IMG/VR virus record: IMGVR_UViG_3300022696_000062
Coordinates: 1 to 39,741 of that record
Origin: a virus
Direction: 5' to 3' (one strand)
Length of the DNA: 39,741 bases
Part shown: piece by piece, positions 1-7,175 of the stretch
How the letters are laid out: each line of letters opens with the position of its first letter
Numbering within the stretch: the first letter of the stretch is position 1
Position numbers and translations under genes: made by a program
Notes under the pieces: model-generated
Told to the model about the DNA's origin: nothing
Seen by the model: the letters and a program-made list of their open reading frames with translations, nothing else
The model's database searches: none

Positions 1-99
1 TGAATACGAAACTAGCGCCCCTACCGTCCCATCAGTTCGATAGTACAGACCGGCGTAAAGATCTAGCACGATTCTACGTTGGACTTGGACAGAATACTC
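1..99. repeat. Terminal direct repeat (circularisation overlap)
   Basis: These 99 bases are identical to the last 99 bases (39643-39741). The genes read cleanly across the join, because the spanin-like gene needs sequence from both ends. The simplest reading is overlap left by assembling a circular or circularly permuted molecule, rather than biological terminal repeats. An odd length such as 99 also fits an assembler k-mer, but that is inference. Confidence 0.9.
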
Positions 100-390
100 A
101 GGCTGCCACTGAGGAAACTCGACGCCGAGACCTACTGACCACTCGCGAGAAGGAGATAGTACAAGCTTTTCTTGCTCGCTTCGGGAGTCAGTCTGACGAT
201 TCTCAACGATAACAGTCTCTTTAGTACCATCGGGCCGTTCTATAATTCTAGTGTCAACGCGTACCCGTTCTTGGACTTCAGTTACCGTCTTAGTCTTGAT
301 CTTCTCCGGCTTTAGGTGCCACGTTACTAGAGCCCCTAGGATAATTGCTAGTGCATAGCTCGACAAACGTATTAAGAGGGATTGCGACAT
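1..390 (-). CDS. Spanin-like inner-membrane-anchored protein (crosses the junction)
   Basis: Leftward gene starting at ATG 390 and running through position 1 into the other end of the circle. It stops at TAA 39637-39639, giving 131 aa. The AAGGA ribosome-binding site lies 8 nt before the start. Residues about 9-23 form one hydrophobic segment (YALAIILGALVTW), followed by a charged region rich in T, E, V and R. The C-terminus has alternating hydrophobic residues and ends in SYSF, like an outer-membrane beta strand. Its place at the end of the amidase-holin operon and its N-in/C-out topology suggest an inner-membrane spanin or a single-protein spanin linking both membranes. There is no lipobox, so it is not a classical u-spanin. 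The first 100 nt overlap the nuclease gene 3' end in another frame. Confidence 0.7.
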   Translation of the reverse strand, partial: MSQSLLIRLSSYALAIILGALVTWHLKPEKIKTKTVTEVQERVRVDTRIIERPDGTKETVIVENRQTDSRSEQEKLVLSPSREWSVGLGVEFPQWQPEYSVQVQRRIVLDLYAGLYYRTDGTVGALVSYS

Positions 391-679
391 AAGCCTGTTC
401 CTTATTTTTTGTAAATGCTACAGCAGGGAGGTGGCCCCCGCTATTTTCTCTGGCCTGCTCGATGGCCTTCCAGATATTAAGTTTCTCTACATTTTTACAC
501 TCGAAGCTGAACGGGTAGATCTTGCGGGCAAGTGGGCTCATTAAGAGGTCCTCACCCGGAGCGCCCATCGATGTCGAGCGTATATCGTCCGGCTCAAGTA
601 AGTCAGATGCCTTCACCAAAATATCCCGAACCAACTGTTGAAATCTCCGACCCTTCGCCTTTGCGCTCTTCGGCTTCAT
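290..679 (-). CDS. PD-(D/E)XK-type endonuclease-like protein
   Basis: Small protein of 129 aa. A basic N-terminus (KGRRFQQLVRD) is followed by GED at residues 42-44, then FECK at 59-62, giving the D/E...ExK pattern of PD-(D/E)XK nucleases, with Q75 in a following helix. That fold includes Hjc-type and other phage resolvases, so a Holliday-junction or branched-DNA role is possible but not shown. The start at 679 is chosen because AAGGAG sits 7 nt upstream; a longer frame from 736 lacks such a site. It overlaps the coiled-coil gene upstream by 77 bp and the spanin-like gene downstream by about 100 bp. It is unusual for a nuclease to sit inside a lysis operon. Confidence 0.7.
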   Translation of the reverse strand: MKPKSAKAKGRRFQQLVRDILVKASDLLEPDDIRSTSMGAPGEDLLMSPLARKIYPFSFECKNVEKLNIWKAIEQARENSGGHLPAVAFTKNKEQAYVAIPLNTFVELCTSNYPRGSSNVAPKAGEDQD

Positions 680-881
680 CTTGCATCTCCTTGATTTCTT
701 TCTTAAGCTTCCTATGCTTTTTCTGTGTTCGCTCAAAGTCCTTCTGATCCCAGAGGGCAGCTTCCATTCGATTGGCCAGCGTCTGAGCTTCTTCTATAAG
801 CCCCCCAAGATAAGAAAAGTTACGAGTCTTATAGCACTCCCGCATCTCATCTAGCACTGCACATAAAGTTCTGTTAGGCAT
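603..881 (-). CDS. Small coiled-coil protein in the lysis operon
   Basis: Product of 92 aa starting at MPNRTLC; GGTGG four bases before the ATG supports this start over an upstream one that would add an odd hydrophobic stretch. Residues about 25-70 are rich in E, K, Q and A with heptad-like spacing (EEAQTLANRMEAA, QKKHRKLKKEIKEMQ), predicting a soluble coiled coil. I recognise no enzymatic motif. It lies between the holin-like gene and the nuclease, and its 3' end is overprinted by the nuclease start. Function unknown; possibly a lysis accessory protein. Confidence 0.65.
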   Translation of the reverse strand: MPNRTLCAVLDEMRECYKTRNFSYLGGLIEEAQTLANRMEAALWDQKDFERTQKKHRKLKKEIKEMQDEAEERKGEGSEISTVGSGYFGEGI

Positions 882-937
882 AAAACCACCATATAAATAA
901 AAATACAAAGTAACCAATACTAAAGTATAATATAAAA

Positions 938-1201
938 TCAAACATCATTTCTATTAATGATCTTCGCGACATCTTCAAACTTCTTATTCTTTATCCAGTC
1001 TTTTCCTAGGTTAATCAAATGCTCGCCGATGTTAGTGCTAAAGAAAGCGACGGTCCCAGTTGTAATATGACCTAACCAGTCTTCGCCCGGAATAATCCCC
1101 GTAAGTAAGAGAACAATCGCGACAGCCAGGTAGATCGACCAGGCGATGAATTTTCGGAGGCCGACGAGGAGGAACTTAAGGGTACCGAAGGATTCTTTCA
1201 T
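938..1201 (-). CDS. Holin-like small membrane protein
   Basis: 87 aa with a hydrophobic segment at about residues 18-38 (FIAWSIYLAVAIVLLLTG) and a weaker one at about 45-62, then a charged C-terminal tail (KDWIKNKKFEDVAKII). Size, topology and position directly after the amidase, with the ATG overlapping the amidase stop (ATGA), fit a phage holin that permeabilises the inner membrane. The family cannot be fixed from sequence alone; a pinholin or a non-holin membrane protein is possible. Confidence 0.65.
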   Translation of the reverse strand: MKESFGTLKFLLVGLRKFIAWSIYLAVAIVLLLTGIIPGEDWLGHITTGTVAFFSTNIGEHLINLGKDWIKNKKFEDVAKIINRNDV

Positions 1202-1656
1202 TTAAATAACCCCTTAACTGATTCTTTTACATCTTCGTACTTAACAAATAGCAGGTCGCCACGAAACTTAACCATACTAAGGTTGGGACAGGTCTTAAGA
1301 TGATCGAGTTCTGTGTGCCCCAACACGTTTTCGATGTCTATATTGTGTCGATTGATGATGGTGCGAGTAAGGGCAAGTAGGCTTTTGTACTGCTCACGAC
1401 TGGGGTCTTTGCGCCCCACCCAAACGATGCCGATACTATCTCGGTTGTGGCCCTTGACGTGTGCCCCCCGCTCAATCTCAGGCCGTCCCGCCTCGATCTT
1501 ACCGTTTCTTCGTATTACGTAGTGGTAGCCGCACGAGATTCCGCTTGGGGATAGCCAGCCCCGCTCCTTGTGCCACTCGTTTATTTCCTTGAATCCGATG
1601 TCTAGGCTGTCGTCGCTATCGGTGCAATGGATCACTATTTTCTTAATATTTCGCAT
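1198..1656 (-). CDS. N-acetylmuramoyl-L-alanine amidase (endolysin, T7 lysozyme type)
   Basis: Endolysin of 152 aa, close to the length of T7 lysozyme. It cleaves the bond between N-acetylmuramic acid and L-alanine in peptidoglycan. Amidase_2 motifs are in order: IVIHCT with H10, GYHYVI with Y44/Y46, GAHVKGHN at 64-71, GHTELD with H114, and KTCP with K121 and C123. H10, H114 and C123 match the zinc ligands and K121 the catalytic lysine of the family. No signal peptide, so release depends on the holin-like protein. The start at 1656 has AGGAGG four bases upstream; an in-frame ATG at 1671 has no such site. First gene of the leftward lysis operon. Confidence 0.93.
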   Translation of the reverse strand: MRNIKKIVIHCTDSDDSLDIGFKEINEWHKERGWLSPSGISCGYHYVIRRNGKIEAGRPEIERGAHVKGHNRDSIGIVWVGRKDPSREQYKSLLALTRTIINRHNIDIENVLGHTELDHLKTCPNLSMVKFRGDLLFVKYEDVKESVKGLFK

Positions 1657-1673
1657 AGCGCCTCCTGCCATTA

Positions 1674-1710
1674 ATTGTTCAAAATCAGTAACTTACTGAA
1701 ATTGAACAAT
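1674..1710. promoter_or_regulatory. 37-bp palindrome between the lysis and virion operons
   Basis: Two 18-bp arms around a central C at 1692: left arm 1674-1691 (attgttcaaaatcagtaa), right arm 1693-1710 (ttactgaaattgaacaat), pairing at 16 of 18 positions. A good -10 hexamer, TATACT at 1712-1717, immediately follows on the + strand, but I see no matching -35 at 17 bp. The palindrome therefore occupies the -35 region of the rightward virion promoter, as an activator or repressor site would. The amidase gene begins 18 bp to its left, so both operons could be controlled. Bases 1691-1710 recur at 35219-35238. Confidence 0.7.
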
Positions 1711-1736
1711 ATATACTACGGCCCGGGAGGTTCCCT

Positions 1737-2162
1737 ATCGCTAAAAAAGCTACAAAACGTGAACTTCTAGAGCGTGAAGAGTTTATTCTTAACGGTTTAG
1801 AGGAGTCTTGGTCGCGAAAAAAGATATGCGAAGAGATTAGTAAACGTTGGCGCGTGTCCTACAGAACGGCAGAAAAACAGTACCTTGACTGCATCAAGAA
1901 GGTTGAGGGTGAAATGTCTAAACATCGCGAAGAGATTGCCGTTAGTATTTGGAAGCGAAAGGACCTTTTGTACCGTAAGTGTGTTGCCGAACGTAAATAC
2001 AAAACGGCACTCGACGCGCTAGTAGCGATGGGTCGTATGGCAAGTCTGTACGACGGCAAGTTGTCTGAAGAGAAACAGCCAGAAGTCATCCGCGTGACCG
2101 AGAAGGATTTCGGTAACCTAAAAGCCGTGGGAGATGACAGTGGCGAAGCTTCGGAAAGCTAA
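1737..2162 (+). CDS. Terminase small subunit (probable), apparent AUC start
   Basis: Open frame giving 141 aa. The N-terminal part (KKATKRELLEREEFILNGLE, then SWSRKKICEEISKRWRVS) reads as a helix-turn-helix DNA-binding domain, as in phage TerS proteins that recognise packaging sites. A helical middle and an acidic C-terminus follow. The first canonical in-frame start is GTG 1854, which would remove the whole HTH. The frame is coding from about 1737, where ATC follows GGGAGG by exactly 6 nt, with no in-frame ATG, GTG or TTG nearby. I therefore place the start at ATC, tentatively. It overlaps the terL start by 29 bp. Confidence 0.7.
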   Translation: MAKKATKRELLEREEFILNGLEESWSRKKICEEISKRWRVSYRTAEKQYLDCIKKVEGEMSKHREEIAVSIWKRKDLLYRKCVAERKYKTALDALVAMGRMASLYDGKLSEEKQPEVIRVTEKDFGNLKAVGDDSGEASES

Positions 2163-3345
2163 CCTAGAACTCTCTAAAGCGCAGATCGAGTTCTTGTATT
2201 CTGAAGATCAGTACACTCTCTTCGCTGGAGGACTAGGGTCCGGTAAGACATACGCCGGAGCGGTTTGGGCCGTACTAATGGCCATCGAGAACCCCGACAC
2301 GGTGGGAATCATCACCGCCAACTCCTACTCCCAGCTAAAAAAGGCAACGCTCGCTAAGTTTTTTGAAATTTGTGACAGTCTTGGATTGCGGTACGTTTAT
2401 AAACAACAAGACGGTGTTATCTTACTAGGAAAGTCCACGATCTACACTATCTCCATGGAGAAGTATGATCTATTACGCGGGATTGAAGCGGGTTGGGCCT
2501 GGTCGGACGAATGCGCTTTCTATAAAGAGGAAGCTTTCAACGTCCTGATCGGTCGGATTCGAGACCCTAGAGGGACGTGCCAGTGGAAGGGAACAACAAC
2601 TCCGAACGGCCTTAATTGGGTCTATGAGATGTTCGTCGAAAACCCTAAACCCGGCACTCACGTAGTTAGAGCGAGGACGAAAGAAAACGTCGCTAATCTT
2701 GGCGCTAACTATCTTAAGACCCTCATGAGTCAGTATGACAGCAAGCTTGCACAACAGGAACTTGACGGACAGTTTGTTAACCTCAATAGCGGTAGTGTGT
2801 ACCACGCGTTTGATAGATTCAAGCACACTCGCAAGTTCGAGGAAAACTTTAACGTCCCATTATTTGTGGGCCTAGACTTTAACGTAAACCCTTTGTGCGG
2901 AGTATATGTTTACATCGTTAAGGGTGTTATCTACGTTGTGGACGAGTTGTACCTAGAGCATAGCAACACCGCCGAAGCCTCTAAGGAAATACTTAAAAGG
3001 TTTCCGTTTAGAGAAATTAAGGTTGTAGCCGATCAGTCGGGAGCAACCCGGAGTACCAAGGCATCTGTAACAGATCACGAGATACTACGTCGTCGAGGAC
3101 TGGACGTCCTAAAGTTTAGTAACCCAGAGATTAGAGACCGTTACAATAATATTAACCGATTACTAGAACATGGAAAGTTAGTTATCAGCCCCCGATGTAA
3201 AAAACTGATTGCGGACCTTGAGAAACTAACATTTGATAATAAAGACCCCATGCTATCACACATCTCTGATGCACTCGGCTACGCTTGCTGGCACCTCGAC
3301 CCACTCAAAAAGCCAAAGCGAAAAGCCTCGGTTAGCTATAGATAA
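2134..3345 (+). CDS. terL: Terminase large subunit
   Basis: Packaging motor of 403 aa. The ATPase domain has Walker A GGLGSGKT at residues 32-39 and a Walker B-like segment GWAWSDE near 125-131. The C-terminal RNase H-like nuclease domain shows VGLDFNV (about 247-253), VVADQSG (about 294-300) and HISDALGY (about 373-380), supplying the three acidic metal ligands. It cuts concatemeric DNA and pumps it through the portal. The start could be ATG 2134 or GTG 2140; GGGAG lies six bases before the GTG. Confidence 0.95.
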   Translation: MTVAKLRKANLELSKAQIEFLYSEDQYTLFAGGLGSGKTYAGAVWAVLMAIENPDTVGIITANSYSQLKKATLAKFFEICDSLGLRYVYKQQDGVILLGKSTIYTISMEKYDLLRGIEAGWAWSDECAFYKEEAFNVLIGRIRDPRGTCQWKGTTTPNGLNWVYEMFVENPKPGTHVVRARTKENVANLGANYLKTLMSQYDSKLAQQELDGQFVNLNSGSVYHAFDRFKHTRKFEENFNVPLFVGLDFNVNPLCGVYVYIVKGVIYVVDELYLEHSNTAEASKEILKRFPFREIKVVADQSGATRSTKASVTDHEILRRRGLDVLKFSNPEIRDRYNNINRLLEHGKLVISPRCKKLIADLEKLTFDNKDPMLSHISDALGYACWHLDPLKKPKRKASVSYR

Positions 3346-3370
3346 CCATAACTACATATATTGGAGAATT

Positions 3371-4948
3371 ATGGGTACCCAAAAACCGCTAGTTGAACTC
3401 ATCCCGGATATTCTTAAGCACATCACAGATCATCACGACTACCTAGAATTCAATCAGCGGCTATACAGAGTTGCTGAAGGTCAGGTTAAGGACGAGGTAG
3501 AGAAGTCTCTAGCTAAAGAGATTATCTCCCCGGCGGCGTACCGTCGCGCCAAAGAGCGTATCCCATCTATTAATATGATCAAGAAGGCCGCCGACAAGCT
3601 GTCTAAAGTGTACATTGAGCCCCCCAAACGGCTTACAGATCGCCCAACAGATCAGACAATAATGGAGAACATAGCATCCGAGTCTATGATCGACCGGAAG
3701 ATGAACGCCGCCAACTGGGTTCTTAACGTGCATCACACTTTCGCGCTAGAGCCGTACATAGAAAATCGGAAGCACCGCGTTAGAGTACTGCCGGGGCACC
3801 AGTTTCTGCCCTACTCCGACGACCCCGTAGACCCGAACCGAATGACCGTATTCATCAAACTTCTTGGCATAGAGTTCGAGCGCAAGGGCGCGGTATATAA
3901 TGAAAACGGAGACCTAGTAGAAAAAGACGAGATCCGCGAGATCAGCCTTTTTGCACTATACTCCGACGACGAGTGGGCCATCATCGATAACGGCGGGACA
4001 GTGCGCACCGACAAGATGGCCGAAATGGGAGTCGATGGGCTTGTTCCGGGGATGCCTGCGGTTAATCCGTTTGGCCGCATCCCATATGTTCACGGAAAGG
4101 TGAGTTCGTTCGAGCTTATTCAGTTTCCTAACCAACAGGGCTTTGACATATCAGTCCTAATCCCCAAACTACTAACCGACCTGAACTACGCCGCACAGTT
4201 TGCCACACACTCAATTATCTGGTCTAAAAACGCAGACCTTTCCGACGCGGAGTTTAACCCCGACGCGGTCGTAGACCTGGGCGAGTCGAGCGACGGTTCC
4301 GACCCAGAGATCGGCGTACTAAAGCCGGAAGTGGACATCCCCGAGACCCTAAAGCTTATCGAGTTTGAGGCCGAAGGGTACTTCTCAAGTCTGGGCATCA
4401 AGGTATCAACTGGGCAGACCATGGCCAACGGTCGGGACGCTAGCGCGCTGGCCAAGGCCCTTGACGAGGGCGATGTAACCGGTGAACGCAAACGCCAGAC
4501 CGAGTTTTTTCGTGGAATCGAGCTTCAACTTTGGGACCTGATCGCCGACATGCAGCCTGTATTCGCGGCGACTGGAGCGGTGGACGAGTCTCGCACTTTT
4601 TCTTCAACATTTACCGACTCATTCCGCGTTGTATACCCAGAGATGCGCCCGGTCAAGACTTTTAATCAGAAGATCGAGGAAGTGCGCGGCCTAAGAGACC
4701 TTAAGATGATCACTCGCAAGCGGTCCCTCCAGATGCTAATGCCCGAGATGACCGAAAAGCAGATCGACGAGTGGGTTCAGGAACTAGACGACGAGGCAAT
4801 AGAGTTTCAACAGAAGATGCTAGACTTTGGAGTTAACCTAGGTCCAGAGAGACAATCCGACGGCACGTTCGTCGAGGGTAACCAAGCTGCCGCCGAGCAA
4901 GACGAAACTAGTAAAGACGAAACGGATATGGATGAGAGAGTTAACTGA
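3371..4948 (+). CDS. Portal protein
   Basis: 525 aa, directly after terL and before scaffold and capsid genes, as expected for the dodecameric portal ring. Features typical of SPP1-like or anchor-type portals include an N-terminal helical region, YRRAKERIP, a central beta region with YSDDP, and a long C-terminal helical part ending in an acidic tail. There are no catalytic motifs. The start at 3371 has GGAG four bases upstream; an upstream extension of the frame only overlaps terL. The 3' end overlaps the next gene by 17 bp. Assignment rests on position, length and overall character. Confidence 0.85.
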   Translation: MGTQKPLVELIPDILKHITDHHDYLEFNQRLYRVAEGQVKDEVEKSLAKEIISPAAYRRAKERIPSINMIKKAADKLSKVYIEPPKRLTDRPTDQTIMENIASESMIDRKMNAANWVLNVHHTFALEPYIENRKHRVRVLPGHQFLPYSDDPVDPNRMTVFIKLLGIEFERKGAVYNENGDLVEKDEIREISLFALYSDDEWAIIDNGGTVRTDKMAEMGVDGLVPGMPAVNPFGRIPYVHGKVSSFELIQFPNQQGFDISVLIPKLLTDLNYAAQFATHSIIWSKNADLSDAEFNPDAVVDLGESSDGSDPEIGVLKPEVDIPETLKLIEFEAEGYFSSLGIKVSTGQTMANGRDASALAKALDEGDVTGERKRQTEFFRGIELQLWDLIADMQPVFAATGAVDESRTFSSTFTDSFRVVYPEMRPVKTFNQKIEEVRGLRDLKMITRKRSLQMLMPEMTEKQIDEWVQELDDEAIEFQQKMLDFGVNLGPERQSDGTFVEGNQAAAEQDETSKDETDMDERVN

Positions 4949-5375
4949 TATTGCGACAAAAGTTGCGCGTATCATATTTGACACCGCTCGCAATAAAGAA
5001 GTTCTACGCGAAGCAGGCGAGACGGCAAAAAAGATCATCTTCGACAGAACGAAAGCTGGCATCGGAGTTAAGAATAAGAAAAGGGCCCCGCTCGGTAAAC
5101 TGGCACAATCCACAGTTCGCCGCAGACGACTTAAGGACCTAGCCAGCGACACTACCCCCGGTAAGAGTAATTTTACTGAAACCGGCAGAACGCTAGACAA
5201 TCTAGAGGTGGACGTTGCCGCGCAGAGTGTAACCGTCAGCGTAGACCGTCGAGACGAGAAGAAAATCAAAGACGGGTCTCGAAATTTTATGGCTTTGACA
5301 AGAGATGAAGAAACTAAAATCGCCGAGGTAGTTGGAGACGCGGTGGCCAAGGCGATACAAAATAAACTAAAGTAG
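4932..5375 (+). CDS. Virion morphogenesis / tail-completion-like protein (tentative)
   Basis: 147 aa, basic and largely helical. A central KRAPLGKLAQSTVRRRR segment and a C-terminal NFMALTRDEETKIAEVVGD recall the end of Mu gpG-like virion morphogenesis proteins, which have a phenylalanine or leucine, then GLT-x-D-E, then a helix. It overlaps the portal gene by 17 bp and precedes the scaffold, so a head-assembly or head-tail joining role is likely. The family match is by eye only. Confidence 0.55.
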   Translation: MRELTDIATKVARIIFDTARNKEVLREAGETAKKIIFDRTKAGIGVKNKKRAPLGKLAQSTVRRRRLKDLASDTTPGKSNFTETGRTLDNLEVDVAAQSVTVSVDRRDEKKIKDGSRNFMALTRDEETKIAEVVGDAVAKAIQNKLK

Positions 5376-5395
5376 CTGTGCTACAGGAGGATTAT

Positions 5396-6016
5396 ATGTC
5401 TGAAGAACAAAACTCGCCTAGTCAGGAGGAGAATGTTCAGGCTGTCGCGAGCAGTGGCTCCGATAGTTCAAATGAGGACGAGTTCGTTCCAAAAAATGCT
5501 TACTTGGACGTCACCCGTGACATGCATAAATATAAGTCCGAGAAGAAGGAACTCAAAGCGAAACTTGCGGAGTATGAAGCTAAGGCCAAGGCCGAGGAAG
5601 AAGCCCGCATGAAGGAGCAAGAGAATTGGAAGGCGCTCGCCGAAAAGTTAGAGTTAGAGAGGCAGCAGGCAATTGAGGCTAGCCAAACTCTTAAACAACA
5701 AGTAATTCGCGAGAAGAAGTTGCAAGCGTTGAAATCAGAAATCGGCAACATCAAAGACGACTATCTAATCTTTGCGAATCTTGATGCGATAGAAGTTGAC
5801 GAAAACGGTTCACTTAGCTCTGAGAGTGTCCGCGAAGTAGCCAACGCCTTTCGAGAGAGTCATGGTGAACTCATTCCACAGTCTAACTCGGCTAACATCA
5901 CATCGAGATCTGCTTCCTCAACAGGGCCAGTGGCTCCCAACTCGGACCGTCGTCTGAGTGAAATGACATTTGAAGAACGCGCCCGACTTCTTTCTGAGAA
6001 GAAAAGCGCACGATAA
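5396..6016 (+). CDS. Capsid scaffolding protein (probable)
   Basis: 206 aa, very charged and predicted coiled coil. Residues about 40-120 are almost entirely E, K, A, Q and L (SEKKELKAKLAEYEAKAKAE), followed by a short less ordered part and a C-terminal ERARLLSEKK helix. This pattern, immediately before the major capsid gene, is that of phage scaffold proteins, which direct capsid assembly and leave the prohead. The start at ATG 5396 has a strong CAGGAGG site 5 bases upstream. No protease motif is visible. Confidence 0.85.
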   Translation: MSEEQNSPSQEENVQAVASSGSDSSNEDEFVPKNAYLDVTRDMHKYKSEKKELKAKLAEYEAKAKAEEEARMKEQENWKALAEKLELERQQAIEASQTLKQQVIREKKLQALKSEIGNIKDDYLIFANLDAIEVDENGSLSSESVREVANAFRESHGELIPQSNSANITSRSASSTGPVAPNSDRRLSEMTFEERARLLSEKKSAR

Positions 6017-6034
6017 CCTTAATAGGAGTTTAAA

Positions 6035-6913
6035 ATGGCTGATCAACCGGTAACCAGTGCGTTCGCAACATCAGCAACCGAAAATGACGTCATTCTGTCG
6101 ATTGTACAGGATGAACTACTTCGGGAAGCCAAGTTGCGACCGACTGTAATCGACCTTTCATCACAAGTTTCTAAAGGTGACAAATCTGTAAGTGTTCCTA
6201 AGTTCTCTGCTTCTTTTGCGGGACCTGCTGCTCAGAACCCTGACGGATTAACTGCCACCGAGTATCAATCACCCACTTTCGACGTTGACACTATCGACCT
6301 CGACAAGTGGCAAACCTTGCCTTATCGCGTTCCAGATCGCGTTTCTATGCAAACTAAAATGCCTCTTGAGGCCGAGCTTGCACGATCTGCCGGACAGCAA
6401 ATGGGTATCTACGTAGATGATCAAATCATCGCGCAACTTCGACTTGCTAGCACCGCCACTCCAGATCACAATATCGATCTTGACGGTTCCGCAGCTTCAG
6501 GTTCCGCCACGGCTTTGACTCTAGAGGGTATCTCTAAGGCCCGCGAACTTCTGAACAGACAGAATTTGCCTTCCTCTGACCGATGGCTTGTTATCCCGCC
6601 TGAATTAGAGAAAGACCTTATTGACCTCGACCAATTCCGTAACGCCGACAAGTATGGCTCTCGTGAAGCTATCCTTGAAGGGGAAATTGGTAAAATCTAC
6701 GGTTTCCGCGTAATGGTCCACAACGGACTTAACGCTAACGAAGCATGTGCTTATCACCGTTCTGCGGTTGGTATCGCAATGCAAATGGAAATCAAGTTCG
6801 AAACTCAACGTGCTGAAGTAACTCTCCAGGCTACTGACTATGCGTTCAGTCTTGGAATGGGTGACACTGTCATGGACGGTGGTCGACGACAAGTCTACAT
6901 GGTAGGCGCATAA
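6035..6913 (+). CDS. Major capsid protein
   Basis: 292 aa, preceded by AGGAG, in the fixed position after the scaffold gene. It starts MADQPVTSAFATSATENDV and shows alternating beta-rich and helical segments expected of an HK97-fold coat protein: LREAKLRPTVIDLS near 30-43, YGSREAILEGEIGKIYGFRV near 207-226 (a typical P-domain motif in coat proteins of this size), and a C-terminal DTVMDGGRRQVYMVGA. Codon use is regular and it is followed by a hairpin, both consistent with high expression. The exact capsid subfamily is not identified. Confidence 0.88.
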   Translation: MADQPVTSAFATSATENDVILSIVQDELLREAKLRPTVIDLSSQVSKGDKSVSVPKFSASFAGPAAQNPDGLTATEYQSPTFDVDTIDLDKWQTLPYRVPDRVSMQTKMPLEAELARSAGQQMGIYVDDQIIAQLRLASTATPDHNIDLDGSAASGSATALTLEGISKARELLNRQNLPSSDRWLVIPPELEKDLIDLDQFRNADKYGSREAILEGEIGKIYGFRVMVHNGLNANEACAYHRSAVGIAMQMEIKFETQRAEVTLQATDYAFSLGMGDTVMDGGRRQVYMVGA

Positions 6914-6920
6914 TTTTAGT

Positions 6921-6942
6921 GGGGGTCATTCTCGTGGCCCCC
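6921..6942 (+). terminator. Hairpin after the capsid gene
   Basis: GGGGGTCA and TGGCCCCC pair as an 8-bp stem (one G-T) around the loop TTCTCG, 8 bp after the capsid stop. There is no T-run, so it is likely an attenuator or RNA-stabilising hairpin more than a full intrinsic terminator. Such hairpins are common after capsid genes and would lower expression of the accessory genes that follow. Confidence 0.55.
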
Positions 6943-6962
6943 GCTGCTTTCAATGAGGTAAT

Positions 6963-7175
6963 ATGGAAGGCAACGCTAATCACCCGCCATCGTATATAGA
7001 GGCGGACTCAAAGGACGAACTTAGGCTTGTGATGTTGGCCAATAACCGACGCCACAATCGTAGGTTTTCATACTTTGACATCCAGTTTGCTGAAGGTAAA
7101 TGGGTAGCTTGGTTTGAAATATCAATACAGGATAAAGAAGTTAAAGAGGCGTTAGATGGCAATAAGCAATCATAA
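6963..7175 (+). CDS. Hypothetical protein
   Basis: 70 aa with a GAGGTAAT ribosome-binding site directly before the ATG. Compact and mixed charge, with an aromatic middle (RRFSYFDIQFAEGKWVAWFEI) suggesting a small beta domain. I recognise no family. It is the first gene after the capsid hairpin and overlaps the fibre gene by 20 bp, so it may be translated together with it. A head decoration role is possible but unsupported. Confidence 0.6.
   Translation: MEGNANHPPSYIEADSKDELRLVMLANNRRHNRRFSYFDIQFAEGKWVAWFEISIQDKEVKEALDGNKQS

Noticed and set aside
3-212. Rightward 70-codon frame that would start at ATG 39642 and cross the junction to TAA 212
   Set aside because: It lies antisense to the spanin-like gene, which has a membrane segment, a good ribosome-binding site and operon context. 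It reads as a shadow.
603-941. Longer start for the coiled-coil gene at 941
   Set aside because: Would add a hydrophobic stretch from AT-rich leader DNA; 881 has a proper ribosome-binding site.
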